This document shows positions 1 to 8,271 of a stretch of DNA of 64,000 nt, piece after piece. Location of the stretch: positions 5,507-69,506 of the forward strand of contig CAZXIN010000029.1 of the NCBI GenBank assembly GCA_964640795.1, in the 5' to 3' direction. The translations under genes were made by a program, and so were the position numbers. How positions within the stretch are numbered: the stretch's first letter is position 1; every line of letters starts with the position of its first letter. Under the pieces are notes generated by a model, which saw only the letters and a program-made list of their open reading frames with translations, was not told the DNA's origin and searched no databases. Origin of the DNA: M269 sp964640795 (lineage in GTDB: Bacteria > Pseudomonadota > Gammaproteobacteria > Enterobacterales > Alteromonadaceae).

Positions 1-1366
1 AATCAGAAAAGCTGTCCCTTAAGTTACAAATAGGTCTTTGAAGGAAATTAGCAAGCAAATAGGAGACAACCAAGCCAGCAAGCACCAGAAACACGCCAAG
101 GACAACAGTCTCTTTAACAATGCTATTTTTAAGCTTTGTCACATCCTGCAATGCTTCGGCTTTGTCTATTTCAGATAAAATGGCCCATGTCATATTACCA
201 ACCTTTAAAGGCCCATAAGCAGACAACACGGGGACTCCACGATAGTCTTCAAAAGTAGCAAAACCATTTTTACCTGATAATGCTTGTTTAACACCAATTG
301 AGTCAACTTGCTGCAAAGAAATACTGGTTTCTTTAGCTTTTATCTCATCTAACGCAGGCATATTGGCTTTGTTTAATGCATCAAAATAGGCCGCTTTGTC
401 CTCAACGAAGAAACGACTCTCATTTCTCAGCGTGCCGTTTTCGCCAACCAAGTAAGTCTCACCGCTTTCACCAAACCCTTTGTTCAACCAATCTTGCTGT
501 TGTGTCATCACATTGTTCAACCTATCTATTGGCATCTGATAAATGAGCACAGCAATTGTCAATCCATTCTCTACTATCGGCGAAGCTATAAAGCTCGCAG
601 CATTATTGTAAGACGGTAGGTAAGGTTTAAAATCGGTCAAGTGCGCCTGCTCTGGCCCAAGGCTTAAAGCTCTCTTAAATGCTTCTCCGATACCGGTTTT
701 AGCGTATGGACCAGACTTCAAATTAGTCGCAAAATCCAATTCTTTAAATACGCTATAAACCACGTTCCCAGTGTCCGCATCGACAATGAAAATATCGTAG
801 TACCCAAACTTATTTAAGAAATTCCTGATACTAGGATGGTAGAACTTATGAAATTTCGCGTAGTCTGAGCTATTGTCAGGCGACGTTAACGAATCCTTTT
901 CTCCAAGTGGGCTCGCGTTATTAGCAATCAAATCATATTGGAAAGCCAACGCTTGTTGGGATAACGCAGCTACCATTGGCTTGGTATCTATACTGCCAAT
1001 ATTCTGATTTTCGAACTCTTTTTTAAATTGTTCTTTATAGTAAGTAGCGACATCTTCCTCTTGCTGACTAGTCGTACGCCCTCTTTGCCGAGGATAGCTT
1101 TCAAAAGCCTCTATCAATTTCTTCGAAGCTGATACCGTGGAGACATCAGAAGCCATGGCAATCAATTGCTTATTAATGGTTTCGAAATACTCGGTCACAT
1201 TCTGAGATATCAGCTCTTTCTTAGATATCAGATCCAATTCGGCCCGATGCTCCAGAGAGCTTTTCATATCGATCAGCGCCCCACGCCCTAATGCAATACT
1301 GATGACCACAACAGAGCAAAAAACCAATATAGACATGGAAAGGATTAATCGTAATTTTAAACTCAT
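1..1366 (-). CDS. Membrane Cache-domain sensor (MCP- or cyclase-like), 3' end outside window
   Basis: The minus-strand frame opens with ATG at 1364-1366 and stays open to base 1, giving about 455 codons of a truncated gene. The product starts with a membrane helix (about residues 4-28, reading LRLILSMSILVFCSVVV). A long extracytoplasmic region follows, with double-Cache features such as GETYLVGENG and GPYAKTGIGEAF. A second membrane helix lies at about 418-440 and leads into the start of a HAMP-like segment (RPICNLRDSF). Proteins built this way sense small ligands in the periplasm and signal to a methyl-accepting, cyclase, GGDEF or kinase output. The output domain lies beyond the window edge, so the class cannot be decided. 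No clear ribosome binding site precedes the ATG. It is convergent with nothing; its neighbour is the LysR gene on the same strand. Confidence 0.75.
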   Translation of the reverse strand, partial: MSLKLRLILSMSILVFCSVVVISIALGRGALIDMKSSLEHRAELDLISKKELISQNVTEYFETINKQLIAMASDVSTVSASKKLIEAFESYPRQRGRTTSQQEEDVATYYKEQFKKEFENQNIGSIDTKPMVAALSQQALAFQYDLIANNASPLGEKDSLTSPDNSSDYAKFHKFYHPSIRNFLNKFGYYDIFIVDADTGNVVYSVFKELDFATNLKSGPYAKTGIGEAFKRALSLGPEQAHLTDFKPYLPSYNNAASFIASPIVENGLTIAVLIYQMPIDRLNNVMTQQQDWLNKGFGESGETYLVGENGTLRNESRFFVEDKAAYFDALNKANMPALDEIKAKETSISLQQVDSIGVKQALSGKNGFATFEDYRGVPVLSAYGPLKVGNMTWAILSEIDKAEALQDVTKLKNSIVKETVVLGVFLVLAGLVVSYLLANFLQRPICNLRDSFSD

Positions 1367-1501
1367 AGATTTTCTAAGTATTTTAGGGGGTTGCGCTCAA
1401 TATAATCGAAACATCATACAATTTGCATAAGAAAATTAACCCAATCTGTCATATCTTCTTCACAAAACATCAACAGGCACTTTTTATTAAGAAATCAAAA
1501 A

Positions 1502-2335
1502 TTAACCAGACCAGTCGATACTCGACAGCTTTTCCAATGCATCTATACTTTCCGAATGCTCTGAGTAACAGAGGCCAATTTGTCTTGTAAACTCGAATTC
1601 TTCTAAAGACCTGAATTCAACATCAGATTGGCTTAATAACTCAGGATACTTAGGAAGCAATGCACAACCTAAACCCGCTTTCACCAAACCAATGGCATAT
1701 TCAACCGTCTGAATTTTCGCTCTAACTTCAATACTAATCCGATGCTTGCTGAGTTGCTTTTCGAACATAGGCCATGCATCACATGTTGTCCTTTGTACAA
1801 ACGGAATACTCTCCAAATGTTGGATTAACAACTCCTTTTTAAGCGCTAACTCATGAGAGGCAGGAATGGCAATCACATAACTCTCGTCCCACATGGGAAA
1901 AAATGTCTCATCGTGAAGTTTAAGCTCTCGATTGATAATCTTTGCATCGGCATCTTCTTCTGGAGGAACAAGCGTCAGTTCCATGTTTTCTTGCGCAGAC
2001 ATAAAACGTTTCAATAGGGTGGTCATTCTCTCAACACTCAACCCCTTAACGAGCCCTAGCCTAAACGGTTCTTTTTGTTGTTGCTGAGAGAACTTCTGCT
2101 TTATCGCAGCAGCTTGTGATAATAGCTGCTTTGCTTGTAAATATAGCTCTTTACCTGAATCTGTCGGGACTACGCCTCGCGCATGGCGTTTGAAAAGTTC
2201 ACAACTTAATTCAGTTTCTAAATGCTTGATTGATGCAGACACTGAAGGTTGTGCCACATAGCCAGCTCGTGCGGCCGCGCTAACGCTGCCGTTTTCATAC
2301 ACCAAGGTAAAATAATGTAACGATCGTAAATCCAT
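1502..2335 (-). CDS. LysR-family transcriptional regulator, divergent from gcdH
   Basis: A 277-residue protein of typical LysR length. Residues 1-60 form the winged helix-turn-helix (MDLRSLHYFTLVYENGSVS followed by AAARAGYVAQPSVSASIKHL). The rest is the LysR substrate-binding fold, ending near residue 270. It is divergently transcribed from the glutaryl-CoA dehydrogenase gene, and a strong dyad at 2383-2428 lies between the two starts, so it most likely controls gcdH and itself in response to a pathway metabolite. In Pseudomonas a LysR regulator (GcdR) controls glutarate catabolism, which fits the context. Orthology to GcdR is inference. Confidence 0.9.
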   Translation of the reverse strand: MDLRSLHYFTLVYENGSVSAAARAGYVAQPSVSASIKHLETELSCELFKRHARGVVPTDSGKELYLQAKQLLSQAAAIKQKFSQQQQKEPFRLGLVKGLSVERMTTLLKRFMSAQENMELTLVPPEEDADAKIINRELKLHDETFFPMWDESYVIAIPASHELALKKELLIQHLESIPFVQRTTCDAWPMFEKQLSKHRISIEVRAKIQTVEYAIGLVKAGLGCALLPKYPELLSQSDVEFRSLEEFEFTRQIGLCYSEHSESIDALEKLSSIDWSG

Positions 2336-2382
2336 ATAAAGCTCTTGCTATCGATATAACTCCCTATCAATGTATAGTGTAT

Positions 2383-2428
2383 AAAAAGCTTAAGCTATAG
2401 AAATTAACTATAGCTCATAAAGCTTTTT
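2383..2428. promoter_or_regulatory. Nested dyad, likely LysR operator between LysR gene and gcdH
   Basis: An inner inverted repeat GCTATAG-N7-CTATAGC lies at 2394-2414 and contains the LysR T-N11-A pattern with ATAG/CTAT arms. Around it sit the outer arms AAAAAGCTT (2383-2391) and AAGCTTTTT (2420-2428). The site lies in the 164-bp gap between the divergent LysR and gcdH starts, where a LysR activator normally binds. Confidence 0.6.
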
Positions 2429-2499
2429 GATATTTTTGCATCTATTCGCTTAGTCGTATGATGCTTAACAAATTCATTTCGACTCACATTAGGTGCCCT

Positions 2500-3690
2500 A
2501 TGACTAACAAAGCCTCTAAGCCTCAATTTGATTGGCAAGATCCACTTTTACTTGAATCTCAACTATCAGAAGAAGAGCGATTAGTCAGAGACACTGCGCA
2601 CCAATACTGCCAAGAGAAACTGCAAACTCGCGTGTTGATGGCCAACCGAAATGAAGTCTTTGATCGAGAGATCATGAACGAATTGGGCGAGCTTGGCTTA
2701 TTAGGTGCTACTTTGCCAGAGAAGTATGGTTGTGCTGGCGTCAACTACGTTACCTACGGCTTAGTGGCACGCGAGGTTGAGCGTGTGGACAGCGGCTATA
2801 GAAGTGCCATGAGCGTACAAAGCTCTTTAGTGATGCATCCCATTTATGAGTACGGTAATGAAGAACAGCGCATGAAGTACCTACCTAAATTAGCGTCAGG
2901 TGAATGGGTAGGATGCTTTGGCTTGACTGAACCAGACTCTGGTTCAGACCCTGCCAGCATGACAACACGCGCTAAAGCAGTCGATGGTGGTTATCAGTTA
3001 ACTGGCAACAAAATGTGGATCACGAACTCACCCATCGCTGATGTCTTCGTCGTTTGGGGCAAACTTGATGGTGTCATTACAGGCTTTATTCTAGAAAAAG
3101 GCATGGAAGGACTATCAGCCCCCAAAATCGAAGGTAAGTTTTCGCTGAGAGCATCGATTACTGGTGAGATTGTTATGGACAACGTCTTTGTTCCTGAAGA
3201 GAATCGCTTACCTAACGCAAGAGGCTTGGGCGGTCCTTTCGGCTGCTTAAACAAAGCCAGATATGGCATTGCATGGGGAGCCTTAGGTGCTGCAGAGTTT
3301 TGCTGGCATGCTGCACGCCAATATACCTTGGACAGGAGTCAATTTGGCAGACCACTTGCCGCAACCCAGCTCATTCAGAAAAAACTCGCCGACATGCAAA
3401 CCGAGATCAACATAGGCCTTAGCTCCTGTTTAATGGCCGGAAGAGCAATGGATGCAGGTCTACTTGCTCCTGAAAGTATTTCTCTGATAAAACGTAACTC
3501 CTGTGGTAAAGCACTTGAAATAGCACGCATAGCTCGTGACATGCACGGTGGTAATGGTATTGCTGACGAGTTCCACGTCATCCGACACGCAATGAACCTT
3601 GAGGCTGTTAATACCTATGAAGGCACTCATGACGTTCACGCACTCATCTTAGGCCGCGCACAAACTGGGCTACAAGCATTTAGTGTTTAG
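2500..3690 (+). CDS. gcdH: Glutaryl-CoA dehydrogenase
   Basis: This flavoenzyme oxidatively decarboxylates glutaryl-CoA to crotonyl-CoA, the step where lysine and tryptophan breakdown enter beta-oxidation. The sequence matches the GcdH subfamily closely: FDWQDPLLLESQL near the N-terminus, YRSAMSVQSSLVMHPI (the Arg here contacts the glutaryl carboxylate in known GcdH), GLTEPDSGSDP, and the C-terminal NTYEGTHDVHALILGR with the catalytic Glu at about residue 374. An in-frame ATG at 2458 would add 14 residues, but it has no ribosome binding site. The ATG at 2500 is preceded by AGGTG at good spacing, and the family begins here, so 2500 is preferred. The E1 gene follows 101 bp downstream. Confidence 0.95.
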   Translation: MTNKASKPQFDWQDPLLLESQLSEEERLVRDTAHQYCQEKLQTRVLMANRNEVFDREIMNELGELGLLGATLPEKYGCAGVNYVTYGLVAREVERVDSGYRSAMSVQSSLVMHPIYEYGNEEQRMKYLPKLASGEWVGCFGLTEPDSGSDPASMTTRAKAVDGGYQLTGNKMWITNSPIADVFVVWGKLDGVITGFILEKGMEGLSAPKIEGKFSLRASITGEIVMDNVFVPEENRLPNARGLGGPFGCLNKARYGIAWGALGAAEFCWHAARQYTLDRSQFGRPLAATQLIQKKLADMQTEINIGLSSCLMAGRAMDAGLLAPESISLIKRNSCGKALEIARIARDMHGGNGIADEFHVIRHAMNLEAVNTYEGTHDVHALILGRAQTGLQAFSV

Positions 3691-3716
3691 TAACGCTACA
3701 ACTAAATCATAAAATT

Positions 3717-3746
3717 CGTACCAAAACCATCTTGATGATTGGTACG
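3717..3746 (+). terminator. Hairpin after gcdH (weak terminator or processing site)
   Basis: Perfect 8-bp stem CGTACCAA (3717-3724) / TTGGTACG (3739-3746) in the gap between gcdH and the E1 gene. No U-run follows, so it may only attenuate transcription or stabilise the upstream mRNA. Confidence 0.35.
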
Positions 3747-3791
3747 GATAACCTTTAGTGCATTTATCTTGCGAAATAGGGCCGATGAGTC

Positions 3792-6020
3792 ATGTCTAGT
3801 AACAGTAATACCATGCAGTTTCCACTTAGCGAAAAGTTTATTCACGCCATCAAAAAAGGCCAATTACCAGCCTACACCAGTGAGCTTGCCCCTGCAGACA
3901 CAACACTAAGCGATAGTGATGTCATAGACCTGTTTGAAACCCAGATAATGAGTCGGCACCTAGACTTTCAATCTCGGGTGATGCAAAAACAAGGTAAAAG
4001 TTTCTATACCATTGGCAGCTCCGGTCATGAAGGGAATGCCGCCGTGGCTGAGGCACTGCGCTTTAACGACATGGCTTTCTTACACTACCGTAGCGGCGCT
4101 TTTATGATTCAGCGCAGCAAACAAGTGCCAGGACAAACGCCGCTTTATGACATGATGCTCTCTTTTGCAGCTTCATCTGAAGATCCTATTTCAGGTGGTC
4201 GGCATAAGGTGCTGGGTAGTCAATCACTCTACATCCCGCCGCAAACCAGTACTATTGCATCACATTTACCTAAAGCTGTAGGGACAGCTTACAGTATAGG
4301 CCTATCAAGTACGTTGGGACTTGATGGTAAACTTAAAAACGATTCGGTCGTACTTTGTAGCTTTGGGGACGCGTCAGCCAATCACTCTACAGCACAAGGT
4401 GCTATTAATGCAGCGGCATGGGCATCATACCAATCAGCTCCACTACCCATTATCTTCTTATGTGAAGACAATGGTATTGGCATTTCTACATCAACGCCTA
4501 AAGGTTGGATAGAAGCAAACTTTAGCCATCGTCCTGGCTTAAATTACCTGCAATGTGACGGCTTAAACTTATTAGACACTTATCAAACGACACAACACGC
4601 GATACATATTGCGAGAAAACGGCACCAACCTGTTTTCTTACATATGAAACTCGTTCGTTTATTGGGTCATGCAGGGTCTGACACTGAATCTGCGTATCGC
4701 ACTAAGCAGTCCATCGCTCATGACGAAAGCCAAGATCCATTGATGCATAACGCCAGTATGTTGATACATCATGGCTTGATGACAGCTGACCAAGTGATAA
4801 GCTTATATGAGTCTGTTGCAGAGCGCATAAAACGTATCAGTGAGGTTGCCTGTAACCGGCCTCGTTTAGAGGATGCTAAACAGGTGATGCAGAGCATTGT
4901 TCCACCAGCAATCCAAACAAATTCACCGCCTCTTGTTTTAACGGACCAAGGTCGCGCTAACCTGTTTAGGCATGAGAAGCACAATATTGCCAAAAAACAG
5001 CATATGGCTAAGCTGATCAATTGGGCCTTGCACGACATTATGGCCAGCTATAAAAATACTGTTTTGTGCGGTGAGGATATTGCTCGTAAAGGCGGCGTCT
5101 ACAACGTCACATCTCACCTCTGTGAAGAGTTTGGCCCTGCCCGCGTCATCAATACATTGTTAGATGAGCAATCGATTTTAGGCTTAGCCATAGGATTAGC
5201 ACATAACGGTTTTTTACCTATTCCAGAGATCCAGTTCTTGGCTTATGTACATAATGCCGAAGATCAAATCCGTGGAGAAGCAGCCACATTACCTTTTTTC
5301 TCCAATGGCCAATTCACCAATCCCATGGTCATTAGAATCGCCGGTCTGGCCTATCAAAAAGGGTTCGGCGGACATTTCCATAATGACAACTCATTTGCAG
5401 TTTTCAGAGATATACCCGGTGTTATCATTGCGTGTCCATCTAACGGCGCGGATGCCGCAGCAATGCTAAGGACTTGTGTCGAGCTAGCACACAGGGAGCA
5501 GCGTTTAGTCATATTTATCGAACCCATTGCGCTATACATGCAAAAAGACTTATACGAAGTTGGGGATGGCAAGTGGTGTTTTGATTACCCTGTTCCTAAC
5601 CAATCATCGGCAATGAAGTTAGGCGATATTGGTGTTTATGGCGAAGGTAAGCAACTCGCCATTATCAGTTACGGTAACGGCTATTACTTGAGTAGAAAAG
5701 CTGAAAAATTACTTGCTGAAAAAGGTGTTGAGTGTCGGATCATTGATTTACGTTGGCTTGCACCGCTCAATGAAAAAGCCATTGTCAATGCAGTGGCGGA
5801 TTGCGAACACATACTCATAGTCGATGAATGCCGTAAAACGGGTTCAATCAGCGAAGCGATAATGACACTTTTTAGCGAAAGCTCTCAACGCCAGCCCACA
5901 CAACGTATTACTGCCCAAGACTGTTTTATTCCTCTGGGTAGTGCGTCTTATTTAGTCTTACCCAGTGTTGAGCAAATTGTTGATACAGCACTGAACATGA
6001 CGCAAGGAGAATCATCATGA
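3792..6020 (+). CDS. Fused alpha/beta E1 component of a 2-oxoacid dehydrogenase (2-oxoisovalerate type)
   Basis: A 742-residue protein that joins both halves of a thiamine-diphosphate-dependent E1. Residues about 40-380 are the alpha half, with the cofactor region SFGDASANHSTAQGAIN (near 190) and CEDNGIGIST (near 226). Residues about 400-740 are the beta half, starting near VLCGEDIARKGGVYNVT and ending with the transketolase C-terminal domain (LRWLAPLNEKAI). Such E1 enzymes decarboxylate 2-oxoacids and pass the acyl group to an E2 lipoyl protein. No E2 or E3 gene is next to it. Instead it overlaps by 4 bp (ATGA) with a FabD-like acyltransferase gene. Placed behind gcdH, it could act on 2-oxoadipate or on branched-chain oxoacids; the substrate is not decided by the sequence. 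Confidence 0.88.
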   Translation: MSSNSNTMQFPLSEKFIHAIKKGQLPAYTSELAPADTTLSDSDVIDLFETQIMSRHLDFQSRVMQKQGKSFYTIGSSGHEGNAAVAEALRFNDMAFLHYRSGAFMIQRSKQVPGQTPLYDMMLSFAASSEDPISGGRHKVLGSQSLYIPPQTSTIASHLPKAVGTAYSIGLSSTLGLDGKLKNDSVVLCSFGDASANHSTAQGAINAAAWASYQSAPLPIIFLCEDNGIGISTSTPKGWIEANFSHRPGLNYLQCDGLNLLDTYQTTQHAIHIARKRHQPVFLHMKLVRLLGHAGSDTESAYRTKQSIAHDESQDPLMHNASMLIHHGLMTADQVISLYESVAERIKRISEVACNRPRLEDAKQVMQSIVPPAIQTNSPPLVLTDQGRANLFRHEKHNIAKKQHMAKLINWALHDIMASYKNTVLCGEDIARKGGVYNVTSHLCEEFGPARVINTLLDEQSILGLAIGLAHNGFLPIPEIQFLAYVHNAEDQIRGEAATLPFFSNGQFTNPMVIRIAGLAYQKGFGGHFHNDNSFAVFRDIPGVIIACPSNGADAAAMLRTCVELAHREQRLVIFIEPIALYMQKDLYEVGDGKWCFDYPVPNQSSAMKLGDIGVYGEGKQLAIISYGNGYYLSRKAEKLLAEKGVECRIIDLRWLAPLNEKAIVNAVADCEHILIVDECRKTGSISEAIMTLFSESSQRQPTQRITAQDCFIPLGSASYLVLPSVEQIVDTALNMTQGESS

Positions 6021-7063
6021 CTACCCAGCAAAAACAAACTGCTGTAGTGGTTTGCCCAGGTAGAGGGACATACAATAAAGAAGAGTTAGGCTACTTTCAT
6101 CGACTCCACGCTGACAAGCTCAATATATTAGACGTGATTGATCAACACAGACAAGATCACAATCAAGTCAGTATTAAGGAGTTAGATTCCGCCGCTCGAT
6201 ACCAAATGAAAAAGCATACTGCTGGCGAAAATGCTTCTGCCCTTATCTACGCCTGTGCGAAAGGCGACTATGAGTCTATTAATTTAGCTCAATACGATAT
6301 CAAAGCCATGACCGGAAACTCGATGGGATGGTACATTGCATTAGCCTTATCAAACGCATTGAATACAGAAGCATCCATTGAGCTTATCAACACCATGGGT
6401 TCGATGATGACCTCTGGCATTATTGGCGGTCAGCTCATCTATCCTGTCGTCGATGAAAACTGGCATATTGATGAGCAACTCATTGCCGAAGTAGAAAAAG
6501 CCAAAATCTTGGTTGACTCCATGCAAGGCTCCGATGTTCACGACTCAATTTATCTCGGCGGATATCTTGTTTTAGGTGGCAACCAAGCAGCATTAGATAC
6601 ACTGTTTAAAGTACTCCCAACAATACAAGACAGATACCCGATGCCACTGCACAATCACGCAGCTTTTCATACACCATTACTGAACCCCGTCAGTACTAAG
6701 GCGAAAGAGCAACTGGGGGTTAGCTTATTTCAGACACCCAAAATACCGTTAGTTGATGGGCAAGGTAAGGTATGGCAACCCTATGCAACTGACATTAAGG
6801 CACTGCGTGAATACACACTTGGACATCAAGTCACTGAGACTTATAATTTTACTAAAGCCGTAGAAGTGAGCTTAAAGGAATTTGCTCCAGACAAACTCAT
6901 TATACTAGGCCCAGGAGCAACACTCGGAGGTGCCATTGGGCAGTGCTTAGTGCAAAACCAATGGCTAAATATCAAGACTAAAGCCGACTTTATTCAAAAA
7001 CAAAAAGAAGACCCTTTTGTTCTCTCAATGGGTATCCAAGAGCAACGTCAGCTTGTTGTTTAA
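6017..7063 (+). CDS. FabD-like acyltransferase (ACP S-malonyltransferase family), substrate unclear
   Basis: A 348-residue protein with the FabD fold signature: an N-terminal VVVCPGRGTYNKEELG, the nucleophile elbow GNSMGWY with Ser near residue 102, and AAFHTPLL carrying the partner His. The E. coli FabD arginine that holds the malonyl carboxylate (in EMRGKFM) aligns with a non-arginine here (NTMGSMM), so the acyl group may not be malonyl. The start ATG overlaps the E1 stop codon as ATGA, with AAGGAG at 6004-6009, which shows translational coupling to the E1. The pair probably acts in one pathway, with this protein handling the acyl group made by the E1. That is inference. Confidence 0.75.
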   Translation: MTTQQKQTAVVVCPGRGTYNKEELGYFHRLHADKLNILDVIDQHRQDHNQVSIKELDSAARYQMKKHTAGENASALIYACAKGDYESINLAQYDIKAMTGNSMGWYIALALSNALNTEASIELINTMGSMMTSGIIGGQLIYPVVDENWHIDEQLIAEVEKAKILVDSMQGSDVHDSIYLGGYLVLGGNQAALDTLFKVLPTIQDRYPMPLHNHAAFHTPLLNPVSTKAKEQLGVSLFQTPKIPLVDGQGKVWQPYATDIKALREYTLGHQVTETYNFTKAVEVSLKEFAPDKLIILGPGATLGGAIGQCLVQNQWLNIKTKADFIQKQKEDPFVLSMGIQEQRQLVV

Positions 7064-7126
7064 CGGTGTGGAAGCGAATTAATCCGCGAATTTATCTCAC
7101 ACCGGCACTATGCCCGATTGAAATTG

Positions 7127-7159
7127 GTCCCACAGAAAGCATTCTTATATCTGCGGGAC
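7127..7159. terminator. Imperfect hairpin between convergent acyltransferase and DUF1338 genes
   Basis: GTCCCACAG (7127-7135) pairs with CTGCGGGAC (7151-7159) with one mismatch. It lies between the stops of convergent genes, where a bidirectional terminator is expected. Poly-U runs are weak. A very similar imperfect palindrome occurs at 25605-25640. Confidence 0.4.
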
Positions 7160-7184
7160 TGTCTTTAGGCAGGAAAGAATAACA

Positions 7185-8024
7185 TTAACTCGCTTTTTTG
7201 TTCTCGGCAACGGCATTGGTACTTTCAAATATTTTGTCCGCCGATGCAGCGACAAAACCCGAATACAATTGACCATCAGCTATCGGATAACGTTGAGCAA
7301 ATTCATAGAAACAAGAAGGTATAATCATCTCTCCTTCTTTAAAATTAACGGCCACACGATCAGCGATAGTTGCAGATTGCGCTAAATAAACATCAGCATG
7401 ACCTTTTATTTCGCCGCCGGCTTGGTTCAGCTCGAATCCTGCTGCTTTCAACAAGCTGTTTACCTCTACCAATTCGTCCACATGCGGTAGTTGATTGACG
7501 CTTACCGTAAAGTGATTTGCTCTAAATCCCCAAACTGACATCCACGCAGCATATTCAGACTCTTGTACCAAAAGCTGGTAATCACTCTGAGATAAAGGCC
7601 AATGAGCCCCTGAATACAAAAAGCTGCTGTCGGCTACTTTCGCTTCATCGATAGCATCAACCATACAAGCAATCACTTTTTGTGCCTGCTCAGATAGTTG
7701 CTCAACGAGTAATTCGCTAATAAAAACCTTAGCAACTGTAGGATCAGGGTGTTCGAAATGCTGGGCGTAGAGTTTCTTTTCTTTAAAGTGGTATTCACCA
7801 CCTTGTTTATAGCCTAAGGATAGAAAGTGTGCAGCTAACTTATCCAACCCCACTTTAGGTAAATTGAACGTCCTTAACGCAATGTGATCATTCACTATAT
7901 CACTTGCAGTGCCAGAATCAGATTCAAGCAACGCATGAATCCGTTTAGCAGATGGTGTAATAGATACGTAATCCTGCCAAAGATTAGCAAATAATTGTGG
8001 AATAGCTTGTGACATCTTAAACAA
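7185..8024 (-). CDS. DUF1338 protein, 2-oxoadipate dioxygenase/decarboxylase family
   Basis: A 279-residue member of the short DUF1338 group related to HglS/YdcJ. These Fe(II) enzymes convert 2-oxoadipate to D-2-hydroxyglutarate in lysine breakdown. The likely metal ligands are visible: His in NDHIALRTFN (near residue 47), His in RANHFTVSVNQLPH (mid-protein) and Glu in CFYEFAQRYP (near the C-terminus); the Arg of HIALRTF is the conserved substrate-side residue. An alternative start three codons in (MSQAIP) is possible. It is convergent with the E1/acyltransferase operon and near gcdH, so a role in lysine or 2-oxoadipate metabolism fits. Activity is inferred from the family. Confidence 0.8.
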   Translation of the reverse strand: MFKMSQAIPQLFANLWQDYVSITPSAKRIHALLESDSGTASDIVNDHIALRTFNLPKVGLDKLAAHFLSLGYKQGGEYHFKEKKLYAQHFEHPDPTVAKVFISELLVEQLSEQAQKVIACMVDAIDEAKVADSSFLYSGAHWPLSQSDYQLLVQESEYAAWMSVWGFRANHFTVSVNQLPHVDELVEVNSLLKAAGFELNQAGGEIKGHADVYLAQSATIADRVAVNFKEGEMIIPSCFYEFAQRYPIADGQLYSGFVAASADKIFESTNAVAENKKAS

Positions 8025-8271
8025 CTCAGCTGGATAAAAAACGGGCGTAATTTAAGGGTCTTAGCGACAAAAGTAAACAACTGTTTGAATCCAATTGCTA
8101 TACTTTGGCAACAAATAGAAACATTAACACTGTGGACAAATCCCGTTAACAATTGCACCTTACGTAAAGGTCACATACATTGTACCGATCTCTCGACTAT
8201 AAAAATGATAAAGCGTCACAATGAGTGGTCAAAAAAGAGAGCATTTAACCCATTAAACAAGTGAATAAATT

